Shown: positions 62,823 through 64,000 of the stretch, piece by piece | Layout of the letters: every line of letters starts with the position of its first letter | Numbering within the stretch: position 1 is the stretch's first letter | The notes under the pieces: model-generated | The model's input: the letters and a program-made list of their open reading frames with translations, nothing else | Databases searched by the model: none | Told to the model about the DNA's origin: nothing | DNA from: Sinomonas atrocyanea | Lineage (GTDB): Bacteria; Actinomycetota; Actinomycetes; Actinomycetales; Micrococcaceae | Assembly (NCBI RefSeq): GCF_030812675.1 | Contig: NZ_JAUSTE010000001.1 | Span: 1 to 64,000 of the forward strand | Length of the DNA stretch: 64,000 nucleotides | Direction: 5' to 3' | Made by a program: the position numbers and the translations under genes

Positions 62823-63533
62823 TCAGGCGAGGCCGAGGAGCGCCGGGATCTGCTCGAGTCCGGTGACCTGATCGGGCACGGAGGGGGCCACGGCGGCGTC
62901 CAGGACGGCGGACCGCCGGTTGAGCCAGATGCCCCGCAGGCCCGCCCCGGCGGCGCCGATCACGTCGTGCGCGGGGTTGTCGCCGATGTACACGGTCTCG
63001 TGGGCCGCGGTCCCCAGCTGGCGCAGGCCCTCGTGGAAGATCGCGGGATCCGGCTTGGCCGCCCCCACGGCGTCGATCCCCACGAGGATGCCGATGCGCT
63101 GGAGCCCGGCCGTGTCGAGCTTGGCGCGCTGGTAGTCGTGGACGTTGTTGCTCACGGCCCCGTAGGCGATCCCGGCAGCGTCGAGCGCGTCCAGGAGCGG
63201 CACGACGTCGTCGAACGCGCGGACATAGGTGGGCTGGGCCGCCTCGTACGCCGCGAGCCACCCCGCCGATTCGGCATCCGAGGCGAAGGCCCGCCCGAAG
63301 TGCGCGAGGCAGCGCTCGGCCCGCAGCACACGCTGCTGCGCGAACGTGATCTCACGCGCCACGTACCGCTCGTAGATGTCGTCCGAACCGCGGGTGAAGA
63401 TCCGGCAGAACGTGGTCCACTCCGCCTCGTCGAGGCCCGGCAGCAGGCGGGCACTCACCTCGCGCAGCGCGCGGTCCATGGCGCCCTCGAGGTCCACGAG
63501 CGTCTCGTCGATGTCGAGCAGGACCCCCTTCAC
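62823..63533 (-). CDS. HAD-superfamily hydrolase
   Basis: 236-aa phosphatase-like HAD protein. Motif I is LLDIDETLVD (DxD), followed by a helical cap (residues ~20-105), motif II GAVSNN, Lys in GAAKPDP and motif IV YIGDNPAHDV. Substrate unknown. The frame is open up to GTG 63638, which would overlap the gltX stop, but that start would place a perfect 17-bp hairpin inside the coding region. I therefore use GTG 63533 as the most likely start. Confidence 0.82.
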   Translation of the reverse strand: MKGVLLDIDETLVDLEGAMDRALREVSARLLPGLDEAEWTTFCRIFTRGSDDIYERYVAREITFAQQRVLRAERCLAHFGRAFASDAESAGWLAAYEAAQPTYVRAFDDVVPLLDALDAAGIAYGAVSNNVHDYQRAKLDTAGLQRIGILVGIDAVGAAKPDPAIFHEGLRQLGTAAHETVYIGDNPAHDVIGAAGAGLRGIWLNRRSAVLDAAVAPSVPDQVTGLEQIPALLGLA

Positions 63534-63559
63534 GAGCGCGGCGCGGTCCGCCGGGAGGC

Positions 63560-63597
63560 GACGCACGACGGCGGGTGCGGACCCGCCGTCGTGCGTC
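63560..63597 (-). terminator. Terminator after gltX (ACGACGGCG-core family)
   Basis: A perfect 17-bp stem (63560-63576 with 63581-63597) with a GCGG loop lies 34 nt after the gltX stop. Carries the GCACGACGGCG arm of the family. Confidence 0.75.
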
Positions 63598-63630
63598 CCC
63601 TCGTCCTGGGCAGGCACAGCGGCGGTGAGC

Positions 63631-64000
63631 TCAGCCACGGAAGGCCTTGATGCGCGCCAGCGAGGACTCCTTGCCGAGGATGACCATCGACTCGAACAGG
63701 GGCGGGGAGATGCGGCGGCCGGAGATGGCCGTGCGGACCGGGCCGAAGGCGAGGCGGGGCTTGATGCCGAGCCCGTCGACGAGGGCGGCACGGAGGGCGT
63801 CCTGGATGGCCTCGGCCGTCCAGTCGGCCAGCGGCTCGAGGGCGGCCAGGGCGGCGTCGAGGACCTCGGCGAGGTTCGCGGGCATCCCCTTGAGCGCGTC
63901 GTCGGCGATCGTGAGGTCCGAGTCCTCCGTGAAGAGGAAGCTGAGCATCTCCGGCGCCTCGCCGAGGAGGGCGATGCGCTCCTGGACCAGGGGGGCCGCC
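63631..64000 (-). CDS. gltX: Glutamyl-tRNA synthetase, C-terminal part (runs off the window)
   Basis: The last ~122 residues of a class I glutamyl-tRNA synthetase; the 5' part lies beyond the right edge. The segment has the anticodon-binding helical domain with [18 protein letters not shown] and the family end [12 protein letters not shown]. The HIGH and KMSKS motifs are outside. Its proximity to two tRNA-Glu genes is notable but they are on separate transcripts. Confidence 0.88.
   Translation of the reverse strand, partial: AAPLVQERIALLGEAPEMLSFLFTEDSDLTIADDALKGMPANLAEVLDAALAALEPLADWTAEAIQDALRAALVDGLGIKPRLAFGPVRTAISGRRISPPLFESMVILGKESSLARIKAFRG

Overview
The window is a chromosomal segment of a high-GC actinobacterium, most likely a member of the Micrococcaceae (Arthrobacter/Sinomonas type). 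The reasons are the very high G+C coding bias, frequent GTG/TTG starts, actinobacteria-specific families (DUF3052, DUF3145, DUF2469, DUF3515, a membrane-anchored FtsY), actinobacterial gene orders, and several genes that look leaderless. It is almost entirely housekeeping sequence. I see no prophage, insertion sequence, CRISPR array, toxin-antitoxin or defence locus.

Layout: (1) 0-4 kb: a Tat-exported purple-acid-phosphatase-like enzyme, 6-phosphogluconate dehydrogenase, a candidate small RNA with a C7 loop, and tRNA-Val. (2) 4-13.5 kb: peroxiredoxin, DUF3052, pyruvate dehydrogenase E1 (aceE), a FasR-like regulator and the type II fatty-acid operon fabD-fabH-acpP-fabF. The order matches the mycobacterial ahpE-DUF3052-aceE-regulator-fabD-acpM-kasA region and joins acetyl-CoA supply to its use. 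A shared 17-bp operator-like sequence precedes both the regulator gene and fabD. (3) 13.5-24 kb, mostly minus strand: DUF3145, xerC, then the tightly overlapping run rplS-lepB-lepB-rnhB-DUF2469-yraN-comM-dprA, and the ribosomal/tRNA-modification group rpsP-khpA-rimM-trmD. (4) 24-32 kb: a VOC protein with a palindromic operator, an amidohydrolase, a TPP riboswitch with thiC, ffh and zwf. (5) 32-36.3 kb: two tandem ammonium-transporter/PII modules, each preceded by a four-box array with the 11-bp spacing of GlnR sites. (6) 36-48 kb: an MFS exporter, then DUF177-rpmF-rnc-mutM-smc-ftsY, coaD, an aminotransferase and a spermidine-synthase-like protein. (7) 48-61.7 kb: rsmD-recG-DAK2-thiL, DUF3515, ddl-gpsA-plsC-murA, leuC-leuD and the divergent IclR-type regulator. 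(8) 61.7-64 kb: DUF1697, a tRNA-Gln/tRNA-Glu/tRNA-Glu cluster, a HAD hydrolase and the 3' end of gltX.

No new gene system stands out. The unexplained structure is in the non-coding DNA: a family of terminator-like hairpins sharing an ACGACGGCG core at unrelated gene ends; a triple 32-nt-period repeat found once between genes and once in frame inside the Smc hinge region; a compound CTGCAG-rich inverted repeat after thiC; a promoter followed at once by a strong C7-loop hairpin; and a recurring -10-like hexamer exactly 6 nt before the start codons of genes that lack a Shine-Dalgarno sequence.
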